Shown here in pieces: positions 18,015 to 25,934 of a stretch of DNA of 64,000 nucleotides. Where the stretch lies: assembly GCF_018343525.1 (NCBI RefSeq), contig NZ_JAGYPH010000001.1, forward strand, positions 496,001-560,000, in the 5' to 3' direction. The notes under the pieces are model-generated. The model saw nothing but the letters and a program-made list of their open reading frames with translations, had not been told where the DNA came from and did no database searches. Both the position numbers and the translations under genes were made by a program. The number at the start of each line of letters is the position of its first letter. Within the stretch, counting starts at the first letter, position 1. This stretch comes from Lederbergia citrea. GTDB taxonomy: Bacteria > Bacillota > Bacilli > Bacillales > Bacillaceae_C.

Positions 18015-19031
18015 TTACCAACCTCTTTTATATTGCTCTGGCGCTTCAAGTTCAACACCGAGCTCATTTGCAGCAGTGCGAGGCCAGTATGGATCGCGTA
18101 GTAACTCGCGGGCAAGGAAGATTAAGTCAGCACGCTCATTTTGCAAAATTTCTTCTGCTTGGATTCCAGTTGTAATCATTCCAACCGCACCGGTAGGAAT
18201 ATTTGCTTCTTGCTTGATCTGGTCAGCTAATGGAACTTGGTATCCCGGATAAACAGGAATTCTTGCTGGTACAACTGCACCCGAACTGACATCAATCAAA
18301 TCGATGCTCTGTTCTTTCATCCACTCCGCCATTATTACATAGTCTTCCACGTTTAGACCTTTATCATTATAATCATTTGCGGAAATACGGACGAAGAGGG
18401 GACCTTCCCAAACCGATTTCACTTCTTCAATGATTTCTTTGAGGAAGCGATAACGATTTTCCTGCGAACCACCATATTCATCGGTTCGCTTATTTGTAAG
18501 CGGAGAGAGGAATTCGTTGATTAAATATCCGTGTGCTCCGTGGATTTCAATTACATCAAACCCTGCTTTTTTAGCTCGTTCTGCTGCTTGCCCAAATGCC
18601 TTGATTGTTGCTTTTACTTCTTCATTGCTCATTTCTTTCGGAGTTTTCATTTTTTCGTTAAAAGGAATTGCCGAAGGCGCGAGAATGTCTCCTTCGAGCT
18701 CCGCTTTTCTTCCTGCATGGGCAATTTGGATTCCTGCAGCTGCCCCATGTGCTTTAATCATTTCCGTAAGCTTTGAGAGGCCTTCAATATGGTCATCGCT
18801 CCATATCCCCAAGTCCTGAGGGCTGATCCTTCCTTGCGGTGTGACTGCTGTCGCTTCGACAATGATTAGCCCCACCTGACCAACGGCCCGGCTTGTATAA
18901 TGTGTATAATGCCAATCATTCACCATGCCATCTTCATTTTTACAAGAATACATGCACATTGGTGACATGACAATCCGATTCTTAAAGGTTACATCTTTAA
19001 TTGTATATGGTTCAAATAACTTTACCGCCAT
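18015..19031 (-). CDS. namA: NADPH dehydrogenase NamA, old yellow enzyme family (YqjM)
   Basis: The 338-aa FMN flavoprotein reduces activated C=C bonds of unsaturated carbonyl compounds and nitro-compounds. Visible signatures: [23 protein letters not shown], and [16 protein letters not shown] with the substrate-binding His pair. Length matches YqjM. ATG 19031 is chosen because AAGGAGG lies eight bases upstream. It follows proI on the same strand with a 93-base gap. Confidence 0.95.
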   Translation of the reverse strand: MAVKLFEPYTIKDVTFKNRIVMSPMCMYSCKNEDGMVNDWHYTHYTSRAVGQVGLIIVEATAVTPQGRISPQDLGIWSDDHIEGLSKLTEMIKAHGAAAGIQIAHAGRKAELEGDILAPSAIPFNEKMKTPKEMSNEEVKATIKAFGQAAERAKKAGFDVIEIHGAHGYLINEFLSPLTNKRTDEYGGSQENRYRFLKEIIEEVKSVWEGPLFVRISANDYNDKGLNVEDYVIMAEWMKEQSIDLIDVSSGAVVPARIPVYPGYQVPLADQIKQEANIPTGAVGMITTGIQAEEILQNERADLIFLARELLRDPYWPRTAANELGVELEAPEQYKRGW

Positions 19032-19124
19032 GCATTTGTCCTCCTTCATTACTTTGCGTAACCTATATTATAACAATCTGGAATGCACAAATGATAGCAG
19101 CTTGCTCGAAACTGATCTTTACAT

Positions 19125-19952
19125 TCAAGTTGTAAGCTTGGATTGATGTATATGCCCCAGTTTTATCGACTGTTCTGTTGCTGCTTTAATACATTCAATG
19201 AAGGCCTCTTCCACGCCTTTTTGCCGAAGAACCTCAATTCCAGCTTCTGTTGTCCCACCAGGACTCGTGACTGCTTTTCTGAGATCTGCCGCTTCTTTTC
19301 CCGAGCTTGACAACATATCCGCCGCCCCAATTAGCGTCTGAATGATGAGTTGTTTAGCGGTTTCTCGTTCGAGTCCGATTTCCTGCGCTGATTGTTCCAT
19401 CGCTTCAACAATATAATAAATATAAGCCGGGCCGCTGCCTGACAAGCCAGTAATGGCATCAAGCTGATTTTCCTCGACAATTGCCGTCATTCCGATTGCA
19501 GAAAAGATTGAGATTGCCAACTCTTTCTGCCTATTAGACACTAATTCATTAAATGCAATCGCTGTTGCGGATTTTCCGACGCTTGCAGATGTGTTCGGCA
19601 TAGCTCTCGCGATTGCGCATTTTGTTTTGATTTTATTCTCGATAAAATCAATAGGAATTCCAGCCATAACAGAAACGAAAAAGGCATTGCTGTTTAAATA
19701 AGGCTGGATTTTCGATAAAGCTTCTCCGGCATCTTTTGGCTTTACCGCGAAAACAATCATGTCTGCATCGCGCAGCAGTTCTTCCATCTCATATGTTGTA
19801 CGGATCCCGTATTGTTGTTCAAGTTCGGCCATTTTCACCTGATCATTTCGATTGGTTGCATAGATGCTGTCTTGACGGCAGATCTTTTTTTCAATCAATC
19901 CTGCGATCATTGCTTCTGCCATTGAACCGGCTCCGATGAATGATATCTTCAC
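19125..19952 (-). CDS. proI: Pyrroline-5-carboxylate reductase
   Basis: The 275-aa enzyme makes the last step of proline synthesis with NAD(P)H. The N-terminal Rossmann motif IGAGSMAEAM and the C-terminal AVTSPGGTTEAGIEVL signature are clear. The GTG start follows AAGGAGGG. A T-box leader lies directly upstream, so expression should respond to uncharged tRNA-Pro. Confidence 0.95.
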   Translation of the reverse strand: MKISFIGAGSMAEAMIAGLIEKKICRQDSIYATNRNDQVKMAELEQQYGIRTTYEMEELLRDADMIVFAVKPKDAGEALSKIQPYLNSNAFFVSVMAGIPIDFIENKIKTKCAIARAMPNTSASVGKSATAIAFNELVSNRQKELAISIFSAIGMTAIVEENQLDAITGLSGSGPAYIYYIVEAMEQSAQEIGLERETAKQLIIQTLIGAADMLSSSGKEAADLRKAVTSPGGTTEAGIEVLRQKGVEEAFIECIKAATEQSIKLGHIHQSKLTT

Positions 19953-19978
19953 GTATAACCCTCCTTCAATTTAAGCAT

Positions 19979-20224
19979 AAAAAACCCTCCCGCCCTATAA
20001 AAAGGACGAAAGGGTTAGCTTCCGTGGTACCACCTTTATTGGCTGCTCAAAAACCAGCCATCTCAAAGCCCTTTAACGCAAGGGGATACGGTCAGTTTTC
20101 TGACAGCTCACGGGGCAGGTTCGAAGAGACAGGGGATGATGGAGCCTTCCAGCCGCTGGACTCCAATCTCTTGCATCGTTTCTCATTTACTAATCCCGAT
20201 CATCGCGATTCGATTAAAAGTTTA
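19979..20224 (-). ncRNA. T-box riboswitch leader of proI, proline specifier
   Basis: On the minus strand the T-box core AAGGTGGTACCACGG (20036-20021) is followed by a terminator with arms AACCCT and AGGGTT, T-tract at 19984-19979. A CCU triplet at 20119-20117 in the stem I region (GAA-CCU-GCC) fits a proline specifier codon, agreeing with the downstream gene. Uncharged tRNA binding would favour the antiterminator and transcription of proI. The specifier was placed by eye. Confidence 0.9.
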
Positions 20225-20230
20225 TTTATG

Positions 20231-20259
20231 ATTATGCTCACTGGCAGAGGAAATGTCAA
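20231..20259 (-). promoter_or_regulatory. Sigma-A promoter of the proI T-box transcript
   Basis: TTGACA (20259-20254), exactly 17 bases, CATAAT (20236-20231). Confidence 0.8.
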
Positions 20260-20394
20260 GGGAATTATTAAAATTGTCTGTGAGTGACTTATTAATATAA
20301 TGACTTTCCACTGCATAATCGATAGAATATAGTTGATTAGCTTATTATATATGAACGTTTCATTATATAAAAATAATAAAGTTGAGGGATTATT

Positions 20395-21378
20395 ATGATC
20401 AGCTCTTATGAGAAAATTATAAAACTTATTTTGCCTACGCCATTTGCCGTTGGTGATGTGAATGCTTATGTCGTAAAAAACGATGCGTTAACGCTCATCG
20501 ATGCTGGTGTGAAAACAGAAGCCGCTTGGGAAGCCTTTCAATTTCAACTGGCTCAACACGGCATAGTGCCGGAAGATATTGATCAGGTTGTGCTTACACA
20601 CCATCATCCTGACCATGTCGGACTTTTGGATTGGCTTCCGGAGGACCTACCTGTATATGGACATGAATATGCCCGCCCTTGGATTGAAGAAGATGAGCAA
20701 TTTTTTGCAGCATATGATGTTTTTTATAAAAAGCTATTCATTGAATTTGGAATCGATGGCGATTTTGAAAAAATGTTAAAAATAATGAAAGCTCCCTTGC
20801 GTTATTCTTGCAGACGCCCGCTTACATATGAAATTACAGAAGGGGATACAATCCCGGGCATGGACGGTTGGGCGATTCTTAGTACTCCCGGTCACGCCCA
20901 GAGCCATTTATCTTTTTACCGTAATAGTGATGGTGTCTTGCTTTCAGGAGATCATTTACTTGCGACCATCTCTTCTAATCCGTTGCTTGAACCTGCTTTA
21001 ATCCCTTCTTATGAAAGGCCTAAACCGCAGCTGCAATATAATCATTCACTGCGAAAATTATTAGATCTAGATATTAGTATTGCCTATACGGGTCATGGAG
21101 CCGAAATAAATAAGGTGCATGAATTGGTTCAGCGCCGTTTACAGCGCCAACATGAACGAGCGTTGCAAGTAAGAGAGATGCTCCAAGGAAATCGTTTGAC
21201 GACGTTTACCGTTACAAAGCAGTTGTTCCCGGCGGTTTATCAACGGGAGCTCGGTTTAACCTTGTCAGAAACGACGGCCCAGCTGGATTATTTATTGTCA
21301 CTCGGATTCATTGAAAAGCAATTGGACCATGATGGAGTTGCTTATTTTACATCGGGAGTGACGCAAGATGAAAAATGA
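20395..21378 (+). CDS. yqjP: Metallo-beta-lactamase fold hydrolase (YqjP)
   Basis: The 327-aa protein has an N-terminal MBL domain with the zinc motif THHHPDHVG, a later STPGHAQSHLSF and LLSGDHLL, and a C-terminal helical region after the GHG motif resembling the winged-helix extension of LACTB2-like hydrolases. Substrate unknown. The ATG follows GTTGAGGG. It overlaps the SDR gene by 11 bases, as for yqjP-yqjQ in B. subtilis. Confidence 0.88.
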   Translation: MISSYEKIIKLILPTPFAVGDVNAYVVKNDALTLIDAGVKTEAAWEAFQFQLAQHGIVPEDIDQVVLTHHHPDHVGLLDWLPEDLPVYGHEYARPWIEEDEQFFAAYDVFYKKLFIEFGIDGDFEKMLKIMKAPLRYSCRRPLTYEITEGDTIPGMDGWAILSTPGHAQSHLSFYRNSDGVLLSGDHLLATISSNPLLEPALIPSYERPKPQLQYNHSLRKLLDLDISIAYTGHGAEINKVHELVQRRLQRQHERALQVREMLQGNRLTTFTVTKQLFPAVYQRELGLTLSETTAQLDYLLSLGFIEKQLDHDGVAYFTSGVTQDEK

Positions 21379-22165
21379 ACGGCTGAGGGGAAAAACGATT
21401 GTCATTACAGGGGCGTCTGGTGGACTGGGTGAGCAACTGGCCTATATGTGTGCGCAGAATGGCGCTAATTTGTACTTGCTTGCTCGCAATCAGGAAAAGC
21501 TCGATCGAATTAGTGCTTCAATACGTGAACAATACAATGTCAAATGTACTCCTATAGCTCTTGATGTTTCTAAGTACGACCATATTCCGAAAGTATTTCA
21601 GCGCATATATGATCAGGCAGGAGAGATTGATGTTCTGGTGAATAATGCCGGATATGGTGTGTTTACTGAAGCAGGGGAGGTCGAACTCGCTGATTTGGAA
21701 GGAATGTTTGCAGTGAATGTTGTCGGCTTGATTGCCTGCACGAAAGAAGTCATTCCTTTTATGTGTAAACGTAAATCTGGTCATATTATTAATATCGCCT
21801 CCCAGGCTGGAAAACTTGCGACGCCAAAATCTAGTGTGTACTCAGCGACAAAGCATGCCGTGCTCGGCTATACGAACAGCTTGCGCATGGAAATGTCACA
21901 ATGCGGTGTTTTTGTCACTGCTGTTAATCCTGGGCCAATTCGCACCGGATTTTTTCAAACGGCTGACCCAGATGGATCTTATTTAGAAAATTTAGGTCGA
22001 TTTATTTTAAATCCGAAAAAAGTTGCAGACAATATCGTTGCTGCAATGCTTACCAACCGAAGGGAAATCAATATGCCTAGCTGGATGAATTGGGTAGGCA
22101 CTCTCCATACATTAATGCCGAATACAGTAGAGCGCCTTGGCAGAAAGGCTTTTTTCAAAAAATGA
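21368..22165 (+). CDS. yqjQ: Short-chain dehydrogenase/reductase (YqjQ)
   Basis: The 265-aa SDR has the cofactor motif TGASGGLGEQ, the NNAGYG motif, catalytic Ser in NIASQAG and the YSATKHA active site. It is a classical NAD(P)H oxidoreductase of unknown substrate. It is coupled to yqjP by overlap, suggesting a shared role. A GC-rich terminator follows. Confidence 0.9.
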   Translation: MKNERLRGKTIVITGASGGLGEQLAYMCAQNGANLYLLARNQEKLDRISASIREQYNVKCTPIALDVSKYDHIPKVFQRIYDQAGEIDVLVNNAGYGVFTEAGEVELADLEGMFAVNVVGLIACTKEVIPFMCKRKSGHIINIASQAGKLATPKSSVYSATKHAVLGYTNSLRMEMSQCGVFVTAVNPGPIRTGFFQTADPDGSYLENLGRFILNPKKVADNIVAAMLTNRREINMPSWMNWVGTLHTLMPNTVERLGRKAFFKK

Positions 22166-22172
22166 AATTTAT

Positions 22173-22209
22173 ACCCTTGTTCCCCAAATCGGGAGCGGGG
22201 TCTTTTTTA
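22173..22209 (+). terminator. Terminator after yqjQ
   Basis: A stem of about 11 bp pairs CCCTTGTTCCC with GGGAGCGGGG (several G-U pairs) and is followed by CTTTTTT. Confidence 0.7.
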
Positions 22210-22216
22210 TGATTGG

Positions 22217-22399
22217 ATCTAGCTCCAGCGCCTAGCCCCTCGAGGTCAAATAACCTGAGCCAATAAAAGTCAAGACCGGACTTTTTCTGGCTCAGAACAT
22301 TTGCTTGTCGGAGGCCCGCAGGATGCGGGTCAGAACGGCGTTGCCACAGGACGTGGCGCCCTTAGCCGTTCTTCCAACAAGGCGCTTGTGCTTTTCTTG
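22217..22399. repeat. Dispersed structured intergenic element, copy C
   Basis: Starts ATCTAGCTCCAGCGCC and ends GGCGCTTGTGCTTTTCTT. Internal hairpins: CTGAGCCA...TGGCTCAG enclosing AAAAGTC...GACTTTT, then CCCGCA-GGA-TGCGGG, then AGAACGGC...GCCGTTCT enclosing GCCAC-AGGAC-GTGGC. About 90 bases of its left half are almost identical to copy E at 41847 (opposite orientation), with a compensatory C-G to G-C swap in the CTGAGCCA helix. It lies between yqjQ and the SOS promoter of uvrX. Confidence 0.88.
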
Positions 22400-22412
22400 T
22401 AATAAAATACCA

Positions 22413-22441
22413 TTGAACAAAAAGGGATATTCACATACAAT
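22413..22441 (+). promoter_or_regulatory. Sigma-A promoter of uvrX
   Basis: TTGAAC (22413-22418), 17 bases, TACAAT (22436-22441), just after repeat copy C and before the LexA box. Confidence 0.7.
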
Positions 22442-22454
22442 ATTGTGTATAATT

Positions 22455-22468
22455 AGAACAAATGTTCG
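22455..22468 (+). promoter_or_regulatory. LexA (DinR) SOS box
   Basis: AGAACAAATGTTCG matches the Bacillus SOS box CGAACNNNNGTTCG at all but the first base. It lies near the expected transcription start of uvrX, so LexA would block initiation until DNA damage. Confidence 0.85.
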
Positions 22469-22485
22469 AATTGTGAGGGAGAGCA

Positions 22486-23748
22486 ATGAGTGTTGATTAC
22501 AGTGTACTGCCGCATGACAAAATATTGTGTATTGATATGAAGAGCTTTTATGCCAGCTGTTCAGCAGTTATGGAAGGGCTTGATCCGCTAGACTGTTATC
22601 TCGCTGTTGTCGGAAACTTGAGCCAGTCTGGAAGCGTTGTATTGGCCGCTTCCCCGCGCCTGAAAAAAGACTTTGGGATTAAAACCGGTTCCCGCTTGTT
22701 TGAAATTCCAAATGATGACCGGATCCAGCTAGTTGAGGCAAAAATGGGCACTTACTTACGAATATCCACCGAAATTACCCGGCTTCTTCATCGCTATGTC
22801 CCAAAGGAAGCGATCCACGTATACAGTGTCGATGAAAGTTTTATTAAAATTGATGGAACAAGCCAACTATGGGGAGATGCGTATGCGGTCGCCGAAAAAA
22901 TTAGGGATGAAATGCTGCGTGAATTCCAGCTTACTTGTTCAATCGGTATTGGTCCTAATATGCTACTCTCAAAGCTTTGCCTTGATCTTGAAGCAAAAAA
23001 ACTAGGCGTCGCAGAATGGACGTATGAAGATGTCCCAAAGAAACTATGGCCAGTAGCTCCGCTCAGAGAAATGTGGGGGATTGGAAGAAGGGTTGAGAAG
23101 ACGTTGAACGGCATGGGCATTTTTAATGTCGGTCAGCTTGCTCATAGTGACCTTCGCTTGCTTGAGAAAAAATTTGGCGTAATGGGGACACAGCTGTATT
23201 ACCATGCATGGGGAGTCGACTTGTCGGAGTTGGGTGCTCCAATTATGGAAGGACAAATCAGTTTCGGTAAAAGCCAGATTCTGCTTCGCGACTATAAAGA
23301 AAAACAGGAAATAGTCTGTGTCATCCTTGAAATGTGCGAAGAAGTGGCAAGAAGGGCTCGTGAGCACCGAAAAGCAGGGAGAACCATCAGTCTTGGCATT
23401 GGCTACAGTGATAAAGAATTGGGCGGCGGGTTTCTTCGTTCGCACTCAATTGATGAACCGACAAATACGACGATGGATCTTTACCGCGTCTGCTTGCGAT
23501 TATTCGAAGCTCATTACACGGGGAAAACGGTTCGGCAAATTTCCATTACCTTGTCTAATGTTACAGATGACAATCACGTCCAGCTAAATTTATTTGAACC
23601 GAAAAAAGTCCGTGAAAAAGAGCTTGGCTATATTGTTGATCGAATTCGTCGCCGTCACGGAGCCGCTTCGCTGTTGCGAGCAATTTCCTATACAGAGGCA
23701 GGGACAACATTGAAGAGAGCCAGCCTAGTTGGAGGGCATAAAGCCTAA
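22486..23748 (+). CDS. uvrX: Y-family DNA polymerase, UvrX/YqjW (PolY2)
   Basis: The 420-aa translesion polymerase shows the catalytic ILCIDMKSFYASCSAV and VYSVDESFIKIDG motifs and the GIGRRVEKTL helix-hairpin-helix. The LNLFEP segment near the C-terminus resembles a clamp-binding peptide. It belongs to the UmuC-like YqjW group, not DinB. It has its own promoter with a LexA box and is followed 14 bases later by a YolD-like gene, the usual pair. Confidence 0.93.
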   Translation: MSVDYSVLPHDKILCIDMKSFYASCSAVMEGLDPLDCYLAVVGNLSQSGSVVLAASPRLKKDFGIKTGSRLFEIPNDDRIQLVEAKMGTYLRISTEITRLLHRYVPKEAIHVYSVDESFIKIDGTSQLWGDAYAVAEKIRDEMLREFQLTCSIGIGPNMLLSKLCLDLEAKKLGVAEWTYEDVPKKLWPVAPLREMWGIGRRVEKTLNGMGIFNVGQLAHSDLRLLEKKFGVMGTQLYYHAWGVDLSELGAPIMEGQISFGKSQILLRDYKEKQEIVCVILEMCEEVARRAREHRKAGRTISLGIGYSDKELGGGFLRSHSIDEPTNTTMDLYRVCLRLFEAHYTGKTVRQISITLSNVTDDNHVQLNLFEPKKVREKELGYIVDRIRRRHGAASLLRAISYTEAGTTLKRASLVGGHKA

Positions 23749-23762
23749 AGGAGGGGACGCAA

Positions 23763-24098
23763 ATGATTCGAGACCGTGGCCGGATCAAATGGAATTCGCT
23801 CATGCTTCCAGAACACGTGAAGATGCTTCGCGGGTGGGCAGATGAGGATACGGAGGAGCAACAGAAACAATTGGATGAACAAAAACTTGAATGGTTGAAT
23901 GAAACTGCAAGGGAAGCAATGGCATTTGAGAAAGAGGTAATCATTAATCACTTTGCAAATAATCACTATGAAAAGATGGAGGGGAGGATTCGTTGCTTTG
24001 ATGCCCTGCAAAAAGAATTTCGAATTGTGGATCGGACAGGGGATATAAAAAGAATTTCAGTAGAGAATATTGAGCAAATGATTTTGGCGGACGAATAA
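23763..24098 (+). CDS. yqjX: YolD-like protein (YqjX)
   Basis: The 111-aa YolD family member starts with IRDRGRIKWNSLMLPEH, the typical family opening. YolD proteins are small partners encoded with UvrX/YqjW polymerases and are thought to act in SOS mutagenesis, possibly like UmuD in the polymerase complex. It shares the SOS promoter of uvrX. AAAGGAGG precedes the ATG. Confidence 0.9.
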   Translation: MIRDRGRIKWNSLMLPEHVKMLRGWADEDTEEQQKQLDEQKLEWLNETAREAMAFEKEVIINHFANNHYEKMEGRIRCFDALQKEFRIVDRTGDIKRISVENIEQMILADE

Positions 24099-24129
24099 AA
24101 AACCCCGCAAGCATTGGATAAGCTGCGGG
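24096..24129 (-). terminator. Terminator of the CDGSH gene
   Basis: On the minus strand CCCGCAGC pairs with GCTTGCGGG (one bulge) followed by GTTTTTT. It may also serve the yqjX end on the plus strand, where the T content is weaker. Confidence 0.75.
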
Positions 24130-24144
24130 TCGTTGTTCCCACTT

Positions 24145-24363
24145 TCACTTTTCGTCTTCTAGCACCTTTTCGACACGAACGCATGAATCGAATTGACCTT
24201 TGTGTGTGCCATCGCAAAACGGCTTTCGGGCAGACAAACCACAGCGGCATAACGAAAACACTTTCTTTGTTTCGAACACATTGCCGTCAACATCGATTAA
24301 TTCTACATCTCCCGTTACCCGATAAGAACCGTTATCCATTACCTTAATTTGCACCTTTTCCAA
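24145..24363 (-). CDS. CDGSH iron-sulfur domain protein
   Basis: The 72-aa product carries the motif CRCGLSARKPFCDGTH, matching CxCxx(S/T)xxxPxCDG(S/T)H, which binds a [2Fe-2S] cluster through three Cys and one His. The start TTG 24363 is chosen because AAGGGGGT lies seven bases upstream; the longer frame to 24531 would cross the divergent yqkB promoter region. Role in Bacillus unknown. It is transcribed divergently from another Fe-S-type gene, yqkB. Confidence 0.88.
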   Translation of the reverse strand: MEKVQIKVMDNGSYRVTGDVELIDVDGNVFETKKVFSLCRCGLSARKPFCDGTHKGQFDSCVRVEKVLEDEK

Positions 24364-24492
24364 TATGATTACCCCCTTATTAAATACAAACCTCTTATAT
24401 AAATAGTAGAAGGAAACCGAGGGAAAAGCAACCTGTCTAGTGGGCTTTCTATGATAAGATAGTAAAAAGAAATGAAAGAGCAGGTGCATTCC

Positions 24493-24828
24493 ATGGTTAA
24501 ACTTACAATTACACAAGAAGCGGCAAAGCAAATTAAGCAGAAAATGGCGGATAAAGATCTAATGTTAAAATTAAAATATGAAACAGAGGGCTGCGGCTGT
24601 GTTGTCAGCGGTGTTCCAACGTTAGAATTAATAAATAGACAGGGATTAGACAATGATGATATCCAAATTGAAACAAACGTCATGCCTGTCATCATGGAAA
24701 AATCAAAAATTATCTTTTTCGATGACGAGCTTAAAATCGACTTTTCTACAGAATCCCAAGCATTTCGGTTAGCAAGCCCGGGTCAAATATTAAATGGACG
24801 TATGGCTCTTAAAGTGAAATCAAGCTAA
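24493..24828 (+). CDS. yqkB: HesB/IscA-like protein YqkB
   Basis: The 111-aa protein belongs to the iron-sulfur biogenesis-like YqkB family. The segment LKYETEGCGCVVSGVPTLEL contains the CGC pair, and VKLTITQEAAKQIKQKM is the family opening. The C-terminal CxC of true IscA is absent, so cluster-scaffold activity is uncertain. ATG 24493 has AGCAGGTG upstream. It ends two bases before the convergent mvaB stop. Confidence 0.85.
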   Translation: MVKLTITQEAAKQIKQKMADKDLMLKLKYETEGCGCVVSGVPTLELINRQGLDNDDIQIETNVMPVIMEKSKIIFFDDELKIDFSTESQAFRLASPGQILNGRMALKVKSS

Positions 24829-24830
24829 AC

Positions 24831-25730
24831 TTAGCCATTTTTGGCTAGTTGATAGTAACCCGTTTCAATCTTACGGGAAAGGGCGGGGGCAATCACATCA
24901 ATTGCTTCCACAATTTTTTCAAGATCAATGCATGTCTCAATGCCCATGCGTTCTAACATATAGACAACATCTTCAGTCGCAACATTGCCGGTGGCGCCCG
25001 GAGCAAACGGGCAGCCCCCAAGCCCGCCGGCCGATGCATCAAACCGATCAATGCCCGCTTGCAGCGCGGCATAAATATTGGCCATCGCAAGCCGCCTCGT
25101 ATCGTGAAAATGAGCGGCAATCATCATGTCGGGCAGCCGCTCTTTCAGCTTTGAAAAGAGAGAAAAGGACTCGAATGGTGTTGCCATGCCAATCGTATCA
25201 GCCACACTCAATTCATCAACCCCTACATCTGCAAATTCCTGGCAAAGGCCTAATACATCGGCTTCAGAAACCTTTCCTTCATACGGACAATAAAAAGAAG
25301 TGGAAATGCAAGCGCGTACAAAAAAATTCTTTCCTTTTAGTTCAGCAATCATCGGCTGCAATTCAGCCATGCTTTCCAGTGTCGATCTATTAATGTTTTT
25401 CTTGTTAAAACTGTTGCTGACACCGACAAAAACAGCAACCGATTTGCAACTCGTTTCCAAAGCCTGTTCTATGCCCTTTCGATTTGGAACGAGAACAATG
25501 TTGCGAACGCCACTAGGCCGGGATTGAACAATTTCGGCTGCATCCTGCATTTGCGGAACCCATTTAGGTGAAACAAAAGAAGTAATCTCCATTTCCTTCA
25601 TACCAGCATCCGCTAGTTTCTGAATAAACGCTTTTTTAATTTCAGTGTCAATGAAATGGTGTTCATTTTGCAATCCATCACGGGGCCCTACTTCAATCAT
25701 TGTCACTCTTTCAGGTAGATTCATCTGCAT
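24831..25730 (-). CDS. mvaB: Hydroxymethylglutaryl-CoA lyase
   Basis: The 299-aa TIM-barrel enzyme cleaves HMG-CoA to acetoacetate and acetyl-CoA, the last step of leucine breakdown. It shows IEVGPRDGLQNE with metal-binding Asp, SVADTIGMATP, HFHDTRRLAMAN and the active-site Cys loop GGLGGCPFAPGATGNVATED. No other leucine-degradation genes (isovaleryl-CoA dehydrogenase, methylcrotonyl-CoA carboxylase) are adjacent, but scoAB for acetoacetate activation lies 2.3 kb away. A 21-bp tandem repeat sits immediately upstream. Confidence 0.93.
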   Translation of the reverse strand: MQMNLPERVTMIEVGPRDGLQNEHHFIDTEIKKAFIQKLADAGMKEMEITSFVSPKWVPQMQDAAEIVQSRPSGVRNIVLVPNRKGIEQALETSCKSVAVFVGVSNSFNKKNINRSTLESMAELQPMIAELKGKNFFVRACISTSFYCPYEGKVSEADVLGLCQEFADVGVDELSVADTIGMATPFESFSLFSKLKERLPDMMIAAHFHDTRRLAMANIYAALQAGIDRFDASAGGLGGCPFAPGATGNVATEDVVYMLERMGIETCIDLEKIVEAIDVIAPALSRKIETGYYQLAKNG

Positions 25731-25760
25731 ATTCCCCCATTTCTAATCAAAAGTGTAGCA

Positions 25761-25860
25761 ATCGGTAGTAAAGTGATGATGATCGGTAGTAAGTGAGTAA
25801 CAATCGATAGTAAAGTGATGATAACCGGTAGTAAGTCATCCAAAATCGGTAGTAAACGTC
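25761..25860. repeat. Five tandem 21-bp repeats upstream of mvaB
   Basis: ATCGGTAGTAA-type units start at 25761, 25782, 25803, 25824 and 25845, exactly 21 bp apart. Units 1 and 3 share the tail AGTGATGAT and units 2 and 4 share AAGT, giving a 42-bp higher order. Stop codons occur in the frames, so it is non-coding. It begins 30 bases upstream of the mvaB start codon, in the promoter position. Confidence 0.9.
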
Positions 25861-25893
25861 CGGATAGAAGCAATCTTTCAAGAGAATTTTATG

Positions 25894-25919
25894 AAAAAAC
25901 CGGACAACGTATGTCCGGT
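25894..25919 (-). terminator. Terminator of the xpaC-telA operon
   Basis: Perfect 8-bp stem ACCGGACA/TGTCCGGT with a 5-base loop and a T-tract on the minus strand. Confidence 0.9.
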
Positions 25920-25934
25920 CCATTAAGAAAGAAG

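Noticed and set aside
17947..18252. Plus-strand frame across repeat B and namA end
   Set aside because: Part lies in the non-coding repeat and part is the shadow of namA.
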